From assembly GCA_018400955.1 (NCBI GenBank), contig JAGYLH010000007.1:1-56815 (forward strand): a DNA stretch of 56,815 nt, written 5' to 3'. This document shows, piece by piece, positions 18,358-26,366 of this stretch. The stretch comes from Bacteroidales bacterium. GTDB lineage: Bacteria; Bacteroidota; Bacteroidia; Bacteroidales; F082. The notes under the pieces were generated by a model. It saw only the letters and a program-made list of their open reading frames with translations. It searched no databases and was not told the DNA's origin. The position numbers and the translations under genes are program-made. Position 1 is the stretch's first letter. Each line of letters opens with the position of its first letter.

Positions 18358-19170
18358 TTATAAGTCTCTTATCAATTCACTGAACAACACCAGCAGTGAC
18401 TTCTCAGCTATTGCGGCATTACCCAATATATCAGCTATGTCAACAGCTTTCAGATTGTCGGGATCGCAAATATCGGTAATGACGGAAATAGCAGCCACTG
18501 GCAATTGCATATGATTGGCCACAATCACTTCGGGCACTGTGGACATACCCACCACATCGGCGCCTGCCATGCGCAGAAAACGGTATTCGGCACGTGTTTC
18601 GAGGCTTGGCCCAATCCATGCGGCATAAACACCCTCATGCATTCGAATCTGATTTGCTTTTGCAATACTTTTTAAAAGCTGGTTCAATTTCGCGTCGTAA
18701 GGCCGGCTCATATCGGGAAAGCGTGGGCCTAATTCCGAAATATTGGGACCCGTAAGGGGATTACCCGGTAAAAAATTGATGTGGTCATCAATCAGCATCA
18801 GCGAGGCAGGAGCATATTCCAGATTGAGCGCACCACAGGCGTTTGATACGAGCAATTGTTTGATGCCCAGCATTTTCATAACCCTTACCGGAAAAGTAAT
18901 TTCCCCCAGGTTATAACCCTCGTAAAAATGAAACCGGCCCTGCATCAGCGCAACATTCTTTCCATGAATTTTACCAAAAACCAGCCTTCCAGCATGATAC
19001 TCAACCGTTGCGGTTACAAAATGTGGAATATCAGCATATTCAATAGTTTGTTCAATGCTGACCATATCTACTAAACCGGAGAGGCCTGTTCCCAGTATAA
19101 TACCTGTTTCTGGGGTGCTAACGCCCTGATTTTGAATGAATTCGACTGCTTCTTGAATCTGTTTGTACAT
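18358..19170 (-). CDS. purine-nucleoside phosphorylase (trimeric PNP/MTAP family)
   Basis: 270 residues. It cleaves purine nucleosides with phosphate to base and ribose 1-phosphate in salvage. Motifs: ILGTGLSGLVD, VEYHAGRLVFG, the family signature in VSNACGALNLEYAP, and GPSLETRAEYR. The position that contacts the purine 6-substituent is Asp233 in SVITDICDPDNL; Asn there favours inosine/guanosine while Asp is seen in adenosine-type members, so base preference is open. The gene converges with the histidine kinase gene (26-bp gap) and is divergent from msrB. Confidence 0.92.
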   Translation of the reverse strand: MYKQIQEAVEFIQNQGVSTPETGIILGTGLSGLVDMVSIEQTIEYADIPHFVTATVEYHAGRLVFGKIHGKNVALMQGRFHFYEGYNLGEITFPVRVMKMLGIKQLLVSNACGALNLEYAPASLMLIDDHINFLPGNPLTGPNISELGPRFPDMSRPYDAKLNQLLKSIAKANQIRMHEGVYAAWIGPSLETRAEYRFLRMAGADVVGMSTVPEVIVANHMQLPVAAISVITDICDPDNLKAVDIADILGNAAIAEKSLLVLFSELIRDL

Positions 19171-19225
19171 GCTTATAATTTTACGGCGAATTTAATACAA
19201 TTCAAGTAGGACAACAAAAAGCCTG

Positions 19226-19233
19226 TACCTTTG
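19226..19233 (+). promoter_or_regulatory. -7 box TACCTTTG for msrB
   Basis: Exact TAnnTTTG match. It predicts transcription from about 19240, so the ATG at 19255 would have a 15-nt leader and the in-frame ATG at 19240 would be leaderless. Confidence 0.6.
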
Positions 19234-19254
19234 TTATAGATGCTAAAAGAAGCA

Positions 19255-19782
19255 ATGAAAATGTACTTTATAATCCTGGCAGTGCTTTTGAGTATCTTTA
19301 TGGCACAAAGCACCATTGCCCAAAATAAGCAAGCTGCCGAAGCAACTGACAATTATCAAATTCCTGAAACTATGTTTAAAACAATAGAAAAAACCGAAGC
19401 TGAGTGGCTCGAAGAGCTTGGCGAAGAGAAATATCGCATTTTGCGGCAGTGCAGTACCGAACCGCCTTTTACGGGTAAGTACTACAAGCACAATGAACAC
19501 GGCACCTACCTTTGTGCAGGATGCGGTCAGGATTTGTTTGCATCCGATACGAAATATGAATCGGGTTCGGGATGGCCAAGTTTTTTTGCCGCCGTGGATA
19601 AAACCAAAATAAAGGAAATCCTGGATACAAACTATGGCATGGTGCGGACGGAAATAAAATGCGCGCGCTGCGATGGCCACTTGGGACATGTGTTTAACGA
19701 TGGGCCAAAGCCAAGCGGGTTGCGCTATTGCGTAAATTCTGCTTCCCTCGAATTCAGGCCTGCGAAGGATAAATTAGAATAA
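19255..19782 (+). CDS. msrB: peptide-methionine (R)-S-oxide reductase, exported
   Basis: 175 residues from the ATG at 19255, which gives a signal peptide ([21 protein letters not shown] region) after the promoter-predicted start; an ATG 15 bases upstream is also in frame. It reduces the R form of methionine sulfoxide in oxidised proteins. Both structural zinc pairs are present (CAGCG and [10 protein letters not shown]), and the catalytic Cys is in [12 protein letters not shown]. The signal peptide places it in the periplasm, where it would repair envelope proteins. It has no fused MsrA domain. Confidence 0.93.
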   Translation: MKMYFIILAVLLSIFMAQSTIAQNKQAAEATDNYQIPETMFKTIEKTEAEWLEELGEEKYRILRQCSTEPPFTGKYYKHNEHGTYLCAGCGQDLFASDTKYESGSGWPSFFAAVDKTKIKEILDTNYGMVRTEIKCARCDGHLGHVFNDGPKPSGLRYCVNSASLEFRPAKDKLE

Positions 19783-19809
19783 ATAGTCAGGGGATAAATC
19801 TTATTTTAC

Positions 19810-19955
19810 TGTGCAGAGGTTTGTTTTTGTTGATTCGGAATCCATTATAGCTTTGTTTACCTCTGTGTTCCACCCATGCGGAATTGCGTAACTTTTTGAT
19901 ATAGCTATTGCACAGAGAGCCACCAAGAAGACACAGAGTTTCACAAAGAAAAAGA
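19810..19955. repeat. CACAGAG-type degenerate intergenic repeat
   Basis: Contains GTGCAGAGG (19811-19819), ACCTCTGTGTTCC near 19860, and a right block with GCACAGAGAGCCACCAAG, ACACAGAG and CACAAAG words between 19910 and 19950. The words in the two halves are complementary, so it is an imperfect inverted repeat. It resembles the CATAG element at 11066-11160 in design but not in sequence. It fills the msrB - exported-protein convergent gap. Confidence 0.5.
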
Positions 19956-19978
19956 TGTGTATTATGATCGAAAATGAA

Positions 19979-20437
19979 TTAGCGGGATAGATTTTGTTGT
20001 ATTGAATGGAGGTACAACAGGATTTCCTCAATTTTCCGCTCCTCTGAAACAGGCATTGCAAAAGCTTGCGCACTGCTGTAATAGCGATGACCCTTTCCTT
20101 GCTCAGTGAGTTTGATGCAGTTTTGCTGTTGTTTGCAAACCAGATCAATATACAACTCCTTGCTTGCTGTATTTTCAACAACTGTTGCCAGCGACAAATC
20201 AATATCGCGCAAATCATAGCGCATGGTGTAGCGGTAGGTTGAGTCCCATTCTTCTATCATACCGCTGACCGAAATGTTCACCCCCATTCGGTTGCCGGGA
20301 TAAACCAATCCAAAAATTTCTTCTACAGCATTGATTGCGGAAACCAGTTTGATTTTATTTTGCTGGGCAAAAACGTGATGGCTTAAAGCTGTATACAGCA
20401 GCATACCAAGGAAAAGACTTTTTAGGTGCTTTTTCAT
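19979..20437 (-). CDS. small exported protein of unknown function
   Basis: 152 residues from the ATG at 20437, two bases downstream of the symporter stop codon; this start gives a clean signal peptide (LKSLFLGMLLYTALSHHVFAQ region). The mature part has a YTMRYDLRDIDLS strand-like segment and two Cys (VCKQQQNCIKL) and ends in LLYLHSIQQNLSR. I recognise no family. The position directly after the alanine symporter suggests co-transcription, not a shared function. Confidence 0.65.
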   Translation of the reverse strand: MKKHLKSLFLGMLLYTALSHHVFAQQNKIKLVSAINAVEEIFGLVYPGNRMGVNISVSGMIEEWDSTYRYTMRYDLRDIDLSLATVVENTASKELYIDLVCKQQQNCIKLTEQGKGHRYYSSAQAFAMPVSEERKIEEILLYLHSIQQNLSR

Positions 20438-20438
20438 G

Positions 20439-22064
20439 CTAAAGGTTTTGTTTAATCTCCCCATTTTTCAATTTTTCCCAATACACATTTAAGTCATGCT
20501 TAATTTCAGGTGCCAGAAAGTAGAGGCCCAATAAATTTGGAAAAGCCATGCACAGCACCATCATATCCGAGAAGTCCATGACCGGCCCCAGACTGGAGGA
20601 AGCTCCTATCACAATGCATGCCAGAAAAATAAGGTTGAAAAGCTGATCTGAATAAATGCGGGAGCCCAACCAACGTTGGCTGAATTTGCCAAAAAGAAAA
20701 TCGAAACCTTTCAATCCATAGTAAGACCAGGAAATCATGGTGCTGAACGCAAACAAGGTAACGGCAACCAAAAGCAAATAGGGAAACCACCAAAGAACAG
20801 AACCATAGGCCGCAGAGGTAAGTTGCACACCTTGTATGCCTTCATAATCAACATAAACGCCCGAAAAAATAATCACCAATGCCGTCATGGTACAAATCAC
20901 CACGGTATCGATAAAGGGCTCAAGCAAGGCAACAATACCCTCGCTTACAGGATGTTTCACGCGGGCCGCGGCATGGGCAATGGAGGCCGAACCCACCCCG
21001 GCTTCATTGGAAAAAGCACCCCTTTGAAAGCCAAAAATCAAGACACCTATAAAACCACCTTTCATGGCGTCAGGGCTGAAGGCACCATTCCAAATTAAAA
21101 GCAATGCTTCGCCTGTTTGACCAATGTGCATAAATATGATAATCAGTGAAGTGGCCACATACAGCAGGGCCATAACCGGCACAATGCGCGAAGTAACCCG
21201 TGCAATACTCCTGATGCCGCCAACAATTACAAGCCCTACAAGCAGTGCCATAGCCAAGCCATACCAAAAGCCAAAACCGGAAATTCCCGGAAAGAAGGAG
21301 GCAAACTGCTCAAAAGCCTGATTGGCCTGCAACATATTTCCGCCGCCAACCGAACCCCCGATTACCATAAGGGAAAACAAAAAAGCGAGTATCAGGCCAA
21401 GTTTTTTGTATCCACGGGCTGCCAAACCATGTTTAAGGTAGTACATAGCGCCTCCCGAAACCTGTCCTTTTTCATCGATGAGCCGGTATTTTACACCCAA
21501 CATACATTCGCTGAACTTCAGCGACATGCCCAGTAAGCCTGCCGCAATCATCCAAATGGTGGCCCCCGGTCCGCCAATAGAAATCGCTATGGCCACACCT
21601 GCAATATTTCCCATACCTACAGTGGCAGACAATGCTGTTGTTAATGCTTGGAAATGAGATATCTGCCCTGTAGAATCCTTTTTATCAAACTTTCCGAGAA
21701 CAAGTTTCAAGGCGTGGACAAAGCCCCGGAAATTGATGAATCTGAGAAAAAAAGTAAAGAACAATCCACCGGCCATAAGCCATACAACAATCAGCCTGAG
21801 GGGTGCCCTAACAGCTTCGCCCTCATTATTCAGCAAGCGGTTTCCCTCCCCGTCATAGCGGTAGTTGTCGTAAAGTCCTGTGGCGTGAAAAGGATCCCAG
21901 AAAAGGATATCAGCCAGTGTTTCCACAAAAGGTGTAAATGCCTCATTGATCTGCTGACTAATCGTTGCGTCAGTTTGGGAAACAAGGCTGTCCTGTGCCG
22001 CATTAGCTTGGGCAAATCCAGAGAACGACAAAAGAAACAGCAATGCTAAACCATATGTTTTCAT
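20439..22064 (-). CDS. sodium:alanine symporter (AGCS family) with exported N-terminal extension
   Basis: 541 residues from the ATG at 22064, which gives a signal peptide; an upstream ATG at 22100 would add 12 residues. Residues 20-85 are polar and likely outside the membrane, an extension not seen in the neighbouring paralogue. The AGCS core follows with about eleven helices and the signatures GNIAGVAIAISIGGPGA, GGSVGGGNMLQANQ and RGAFSNEAGVGSASIAHAA. It imports alanine or glycine driven by sodium. It lies 55-91 bp downstream of the second symporter gene, probably the same operon. Confidence 0.92.
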   Translation of the reverse strand: MKTYGLALLFLLSFSGFAQANAAQDSLVSQTDATISQQINEAFTPFVETLADILFWDPFHATGLYDNYRYDGEGNRLLNNEGEAVRAPLRLIVVWLMAGGLFFTFFLRFINFRGFVHALKLVLGKFDKKDSTGQISHFQALTTALSATVGMGNIAGVAIAISIGGPGATIWMIAAGLLGMSLKFSECMLGVKYRLIDEKGQVSGGAMYYLKHGLAARGYKKLGLILAFLFSLMVIGGSVGGGNMLQANQAFEQFASFFPGISGFGFWYGLAMALLVGLVIVGGIRSIARVTSRIVPVMALLYVATSLIIIFMHIGQTGEALLLIWNGAFSPDAMKGGFIGVLIFGFQRGAFSNEAGVGSASIAHAAARVKHPVSEGIVALLEPFIDTVVICTMTALVIIFSGVYVDYEGIQGVQLTSAAYGSVLWWFPYLLLVAVTLFAFSTMISWSYYGLKGFDFLFGKFSQRWLGSRIYSDQLFNLIFLACIVIGASSSLGPVMDFSDMMVLCMAFPNLLGLYFLAPEIKHDLNVYWEKLKNGEIKQNL

Positions 22065-22155
22065 AATTGCCTTGTTGTTCAGATAACATGAATATAACAT
22101 GGCATAGATATCTTTATATATGTAAAAGCCTATTCACCAATTGAATTGTGGAAGC

Positions 22156-23565
22156 TTATTTGGCAGTGCCCACTTTCTTTTGCTCCTCCATAGCCTTGAA
22201 ATAATTTTTGGTTTCTTTTACCACCACACCGGAAAGCAACAAAAGGGCAATCAAGTTTGGAATGGTCATAAATGTTATCACCATATCCACAAAATGCCAA
22301 ACCACATCGAGGCCCCAAACAGATCCAAAAAATACGAAAAGGCCATAAATATAGAGATAGGGTTTCACAGCCTTTTCACCCATGAGGTAGATGGCTGCAC
22401 GCGAACCGTAATAGGACCAGCTGATAATGGTTGAGAAGGCAAAAAGTAGCAAACCAAAAGCAATAATATGTCCGCCAAGACCTTCAATACCAAAGCGATG
22501 CAAGCCAATATTCATAGCTTCAACTGTCATGCCCACACCCTTAACGTCCAGCATCCACGAATCGGTTACGATAATCATCAAGGCGGTCATGGTACAAATA
22601 ATAATGGTATCGATCATGGGCTCGAGCAAGGCAACTATGCCTTCGCGGGCAGGATAAACTGTCCGGGCAGCAGCATGCGCAATGGCTGCCGAACCCTGGC
22701 CGGCTTCGTTGCTAAACAAGCCACGGCGCACACCCCAGATCAAAGTCATGATAAAAGTGGACCCAACAAAGCCCCCTGCCGCCGCAGTACCTGTGAAAGC
22801 ATCACTGATAATAAGCGCAAATGCTTGTGGAATTTTGTCGTACATAGCAATGAGCACCAATAATGTAGCACCCACATAAATGACAGCCATAAAAGGGACC
22901 AGGCGGGAAGTTACTTCAGCAATGCGCCGCAAGCCTCCTATGACCACAAGCAGAACCAAAAAGGTGATGATTAATCCCGAAATCCAATTGGGAATCGCAT
23001 AACTGGTGGACATGGCATCGGCCATGGAATTGGACTGTGCCATATTTCCGGTGCCCAGGGCGCACAGCAAGGTGGCTGATGCAAACACCACAGCGAGGCG
23101 TTTGGCCCATTTTCCAATTTTATGCTTCAGGCCAAATTCCATATAATACATGGGGCCGCCTGAAACAGTGCCATCACTGTTGAACTTCCGGTATTTCTGT
23201 GCCAGTGTACATTCGGCATATTTCAGCATCATGCCCAAAAAACCTGTTATCCACATCCAAAAGATAGCACCCGGCCCCCCCAAATAAATGGCCAGTGCCA
23301 CGCCTACAATATTCCCTGTGCCTACTGTGGCAGAGAGTGCCGTTGTAAGTGCCTTAAAATGATTTACATCGCCTTCGGCTGCTTTGTTGTCGTATTTGCC
23401 TGAAACCACTTTGATGGCATGGCCAATTTTGGTAATGTTGAGGAAATTAAGCCGGAAAGCAAACCAAATGCCTGTTGGGATAAGTAAAATCAGGATCAGG
23501 TAACCGCCAACATAATCATTGTACGCCTGAATCAGGCTGTCAATTTGGTTGAGAAAAGTGTTCAT
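22156..23565 (-). CDS. sodium:alanine symporter (AGCS family)
   Basis: 469 residues, normal AGCS length, starting near the first membrane helix. Signatures: NIVGVALAIYLGGPGAIFWMW, ALGTGNMAQSNSMADA and RRGLFSNEAGQGSAAIAHAAA. Same reaction as the downstream paralogue. The two are clearly homologous but diverged well beyond a recent duplication (different loop lengths and a lacking N-terminal extension), which suggests different substrate affinity or partners. It is the first gene of the operon. Confidence 0.93.
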   Translation of the reverse strand: MNTFLNQIDSLIQAYNDYVGGYLILILLIPTGIWFAFRLNFLNITKIGHAIKVVSGKYDNKAAEGDVNHFKALTTALSATVGTGNIVGVALAIYLGGPGAIFWMWITGFLGMMLKYAECTLAQKYRKFNSDGTVSGGPMYYMEFGLKHKIGKWAKRLAVVFASATLLCALGTGNMAQSNSMADAMSTSYAIPNWISGLIITFLVLLVVIGGLRRIAEVTSRLVPFMAVIYVGATLLVLIAMYDKIPQAFALIISDAFTGTAAAGGFVGSTFIMTLIWGVRRGLFSNEAGQGSAAIAHAAARTVYPAREGIVALLEPMIDTIIICTMTALMIIVTDSWMLDVKGVGMTVEAMNIGLHRFGIEGLGGHIIAFGLLLFAFSTIISWSYYGSRAAIYLMGEKAVKPYLYIYGLFVFFGSVWGLDVVWHFVDMVITFMTIPNLIALLLLSGVVVKETKNYFKAMEEQKKVGTAK

Positions 23566-24046
23566 AAGCCGGGTTTTTAATCTTGCGTGGTTTCAATTTT
23601 CAACAAAATGTCGGGCCATGATAAGCTGTGTCCAACACCACAAATTTTAGAAAAAAGGGCGGCAATCCCAAACATTAATTTAGCTTTTAGAAAGAAAATA
23701 ATTTAAACGACTGTAAAACAATTATTTAAATTTAATCACCCTCATGAAGGGCGTGCGTAGTTTTCAACAAAACCTGCCCTATACGGCAATCGAGGCAAAG
23801 TTTTGGGTTGCAATAGGCCTTTTTACAACTGCAAATGGTCAGACCGAAACAGCCATATGGCAAACAGCCTGGCTAAGAATAAAAACCTGAAAATTTCAAA
23901 AAAAAACTACTGCTCAGTACATAACCATCATAACACAGTGGTAAGCGGATATGATGTACTGGGCTTGCCGGGGTGTAGTTCAATCCGACACGCGGCGAAC
24001 CGGACCTTGCAAACCGCTCATATAATTACTTATTGAAGACTGTTTT
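23566..24046. other. intergenic region, 481 bp, with displaced gene end
   Basis: From the symporter side: about 115 bp of unremarkable DNA, then the distal direct repeat (23683-23834), then about 210 bp ending at the ParE stop codon. The last part has an imperfect hairpin (23915-23961) and a locally GC-richer stretch (about 23965-24025) unlike the AT-rich flanks. Confidence 0.6.
23683..23834 (-). repeat. distal direct repeat: remnant of the DUF2851 3' end
   Basis: About 96% identical to 24754-24903. Differences are five substitutions and two one-base insertions. It contains a copy of the last 33 codons of the DUF2851 gene, with the stop codon conserved, plus the 50 bp after it. One inserted A near 23825 shifts the frame at the upstream edge. 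Two of the three coding substitutions are synonymous and the third changes the penultimate Asn to Asp. It has no start or promoter, so it is a gene-end remnant. Confidence 0.85.
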
Positions 24047-24345
24047 TTATTCGTTTATTCTGCTTTTCAAGTCCATTCGTTCGTGCAAAATCCTTGTTAT
24101 TTCGATTGGTCCATCACTAAATATCCTATAAAATATTATATGTCGATTCGTTTTTAGTCCGAACAATCCATCTTTTATTCCCACGTAGTTTTTCCCCAAG
24201 TTCGGATTATCCGCAATGTCCTGACAATTTTGATTAGCATTTCATAATATTTGTCCGCTTGTTTTTCTGACCACTTGTTGAATGTATAGTCCCATATTTT
24301 TGTCAAATCTTCAACGGCTTTGTTTGTCAGTTTATATTTAGCCAT
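24047..24345 (-). pseudogene. ParE/RelE-family toxin, frameshifted
   Basis: The first frame reads MAKYKLTNKAVEDLTKIWDY up to YYEMLIK. The second continues NCQDIADNPNLGKNYVGIKD, FYRIFSDGPIEITRILHERM and ends SRINE at 24047. Together they make a complete ParE protein of about 98 residues. Adding one A to the AAAA run (plus-strand TTTT at 24228-24231) restores it. ParE toxins of this fold poison DNA gyrase or cleave mRNA. The ATG overlaps the antitoxin stop by one base (TAATG). As written, the toxin is dead; a homopolymer error cannot be excluded. Confidence 0.82.
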
Positions 24346-24587
24346 TACCTCTTCTGTTTTGCTTTTAATGCCTGAAGGTGTTTTTCCGGGTCAAAATCGT
24401 GAGCGATTCCACTATCGATTCCTTCTTGAATAGCATTTTTCAATGCAATGACTTTGTTTTCTTCGTTTTCTAAAAGCCGAAGCCCGGCACGAATAACTTC
24501 ACTTACATTTTTGTATCGTCCTGCCGAAACTTGTGTTTGAACGAACTGGTCAAAATAATTTCCGAGTGATATGGATGTGTTTTTCAT
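24345..24587 (-). CDS. ParD-type antitoxin (ribbon-helix-helix)
   Basis: 80 residues. The N-terminal MKNTSISLGNYFDQFVQTQV and GRYKNVSEVIRAGLRLLENEE are typical ParD: a ribbon-helix-helix DNA-binding domain followed by a toxin-binding tail (SGIAHDFDPEKHLQALKAK). It would neutralise the ParE partner and repress its own promoter, which carries a 17-bp perfect palindrome. The gene is intact although the toxin is frameshifted. Confidence 0.9.
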   Translation of the reverse strand: MKNTSISLGNYFDQFVQTQVSAGRYKNVSEVIRAGLRLLENEENKVIALKNAIQEGIDSGIAHDFDPEKHLQALKAKQKR

Positions 24588-24601
24588 TTTGCTACTTTTT
24601 G

Positions 24602-24623
24602 CAAAGTTACCAAATTTTGGTAA
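24602..24623 (-). promoter_or_regulatory. parDE promoter with overlapping palindromic operator
   Basis: TTACCAAA-T-TTTGGTAA (24607-24623) is a perfect dyad. The minus-strand -7 box TAACTTTG (24602-24609) shares three bases with it, and the antitoxin ATG is 15 bases further on. A bound ParD dimer would block this promoter, the usual autoregulation of such modules. Confidence 0.7.
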
Positions 24624-24753
24624 TTATTCAAGATTAAATGCAGGATTTTATACGGTAAATAAACAGATTATTCTCCGCATATTTAATGAGATTAGACGCT
24701 TCTTTCTCCGCACTTCGGTTTTTGGGCTTTGGCCCCAACTTGTTTTTTATTTT

Positions 24754-24903
24754 GCTTTTGAAAGAAAATAAATTAAACAACTGTAAAACAATTATTTAAA
24801 TTTAATTACCCTCATGAAGGGCGTGCGTGGTTTTCAACAAAACCTGCCCGATACGGCAATCGAGGCAAAGTTTTGGGTTGCAATAGGCCTTTTTCAACTG
24901 CAA
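24754..24903 (-). repeat. proximal direct repeat: functional DUF2851 3' end
   Basis: The copy that forms the actual 3' end and downstream flank of the DUF2851 gene. It pairs with 23683-23834 in the same orientation. Homology stops at the next base on the gene side and at about GCTTTT on the islet side. Confidence 0.85.
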
Positions 24904-26094
24904 TAAAGCCTGCGATTGGAGGGCATTTGTGGCTACGATACCAGCCTGTCCAAAACGGCTGACAAGCTGATTTTTTTCAGGCTCCAATGTTTCAAGCAGC
25001 ATCAAAGCCTTGTCGGCAAACGCTTGTTTGGCCGTATGCATGGCATAGGCAAAAAGTAGTGGCACAACTGTATTAATCAGTATCAAATCAATCGAGCCGG
25101 CCCCAATCATTTTTGGCTTGCCCCGGCTGGGCTTGTCAAACTGAAAATGATCATCCCAATAGGCTGAAGCCTGTGCAGAAAAAAGTGCCCTGATGGCATC
25201 AAGATTTTTTTCGTGTAGCAAGCGCGAAAAAAACTGCCCGTTTTTATGGATAATGGCTGCCACCTGCGCCAGGCGAATGCTGGGAAAATTTGCAGGACGC
25301 ATGCGCATAAATCGCCAAATTTCGGGGGATAGCGGTTTTAATTGGTACTTGGCAGCCAAAAAATGGTATTCACGCTTCAAGGCCTTCGGATAGTCATCAG
25401 AAAAATCGTCATCCAGCAAACCGGCCTGTCCGAAAAGCAGTGCTTCCAATTGAAAAAGCTGATCAGCATGGCGCAAAAGCAAATGGAAAGGCAGGCGCTG
25501 TGCAAGCAATTCAAAAGGCTGGTCGTTAACCTTAAAACCAAAATTCATCATCAGCCTGCGGTAAAAAGTTTCCTCCCAGTCGTTTTCGCATTTCCAAAAA
25601 ACATCCAGTACGATTTCGGTTTTCATTTCGAGCCTTTCGGCAATCACCCGGTCGAGCCAGGCCATCCAGGTGAAGCGCTGCACGGTGCCCAACTGATTGT
25701 AACAGGCTATCCATCGCTTGCTATCGATAAACGACCTGTAATTGAGCAGAATTTGGGAATCAAAATGGTTTTTAATTTCAAGGCAGGGGATTTTTTGCCT
25801 TTGGGTTGTGTAAATGTCCTTATCCGCCTGATACACCACATGGAGGATAATATTGTCGTAAGCCTTGTCTGTTTGATGGTTATGGCGGTACCAATCCGAT
25901 GCATTCAAATGAATTTCAACGTTACCGGCCCAGATCGTATCGCCGATTTTCAGGCGTGCATCAGAAAAATCGGGGCCTGCATCATTATTCCTGAAACCGG
26001 GATGAAGTATTTCAACATCTTCACCATCAACAGTTTTCAAATTACCTGTAATCAATTTGTTCTCCCAAAGGTAAATCACGAATAATTCTTTCAT
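24802..26094 (-). CDS. DUF2851 family protein
   Basis: 430 residues, full length for DUF2851, a Bacteroidota-enriched family of unknown function. Recognisable features are the N-terminal MKELFVIYLWENKLI and HPGFRNNDAGPDFSDARLKIG, then VEIHLNASDWYRHNHQTDKAYDN (split), and a Cys-rich C-terminus (AYCNPKLCLDCRIG). The NDAGPDF-x10-WxGNVEIH pattern has been likened to restriction-endonuclease-like folds, which I cannot confirm here. Its last 33 codons are duplicated beyond the ParDE islet, so the gene end appears to have been an insertion site. Confidence 0.88.
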   Translation of the reverse strand: MKELFVIYLWENKLITGNLKTVDGEDVEILHPGFRNNDAGPDFSDARLKIGDTIWAGNVEIHLNASDWYRHNHQTDKAYDNIILHVVYQADKDIYTTQRQKIPCLEIKNHFDSQILLNYRSFIDSKRWIACYNQLGTVQRFTWMAWLDRVIAERLEMKTEIVLDVFWKCENDWEETFYRRLMMNFGFKVNDQPFELLAQRLPFHLLLRHADQLFQLEALLFGQAGLLDDDFSDDYPKALKREYHFLAAKYQLKPLSPEIWRFMRMRPANFPSIRLAQVAAIIHKNGQFFSRLLHEKNLDAIRALFSAQASAYWDDHFQFDKPSRGKPKMIGAGSIDLILINTVVPLLFAYAMHTAKQAFADKALMLLETLEPEKNQLVSRFGQAGIVATNALQSQALLQLKKAYCNPKLCLDCRIGQVLLKTTHALHEGN

Positions 26095-26301
26095 GCGGAG
26101 GGATTTTTGTTAGCAAAGAATAAACGAAAATACAAAAATGTAAGCAGCCAATCATGAAAATTATTACGAAAACACTAACATGCTTTAAACTTCGACGGCT
26201 ATTTTTCCTTTTAGCCAAGCCTGCATCTTACTGACTGCATGTGGTTTCGAATAAACAAGAATTTCATATGGCGTGTTTGTAATATTTCATGTGTTTACTA
26301 C

Positions 26302-26332
26302 TTGCATATGCATGCAATAATATATATCTTTG
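26302..26332 (+). promoter_or_regulatory. -33/-7 promoter for the coiled-coil/zapA genes
   Basis: TTG (26302-26304), a 20-bp spacer and TATCTTTG (26325-26332); the ATG at 26367 is 34 bases on. Confidence 0.7.
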
Positions 26333-26366
26333 TGATGTTAACCTATTGTAAACTTCGTCCGGTAGT

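Larger units (their letters stand above)
23835..24753 (-). mobile_element. ParDE toxin-antitoxin islet between direct repeats
   Basis: A 919-bp segment bounded by the two copies of the DUF2851 3' end. It holds a ParD-like antitoxin, a frameshifted ParE-like toxin, an operator palindrome and a hairpin. No integrase or transposase is encoded. The arrangement resembles a small integrative islet that replaced the 3' end of its target gene; a tandem duplication followed by insertion is the alternative. Confidence 0.55.

Noticed and set aside
23803-24036. 77-codon plus-strand frame spanning the distal repeat end
   Set aside because: Crosses the islet boundary and has no protein-like features; the repeat remnant explains the first part.
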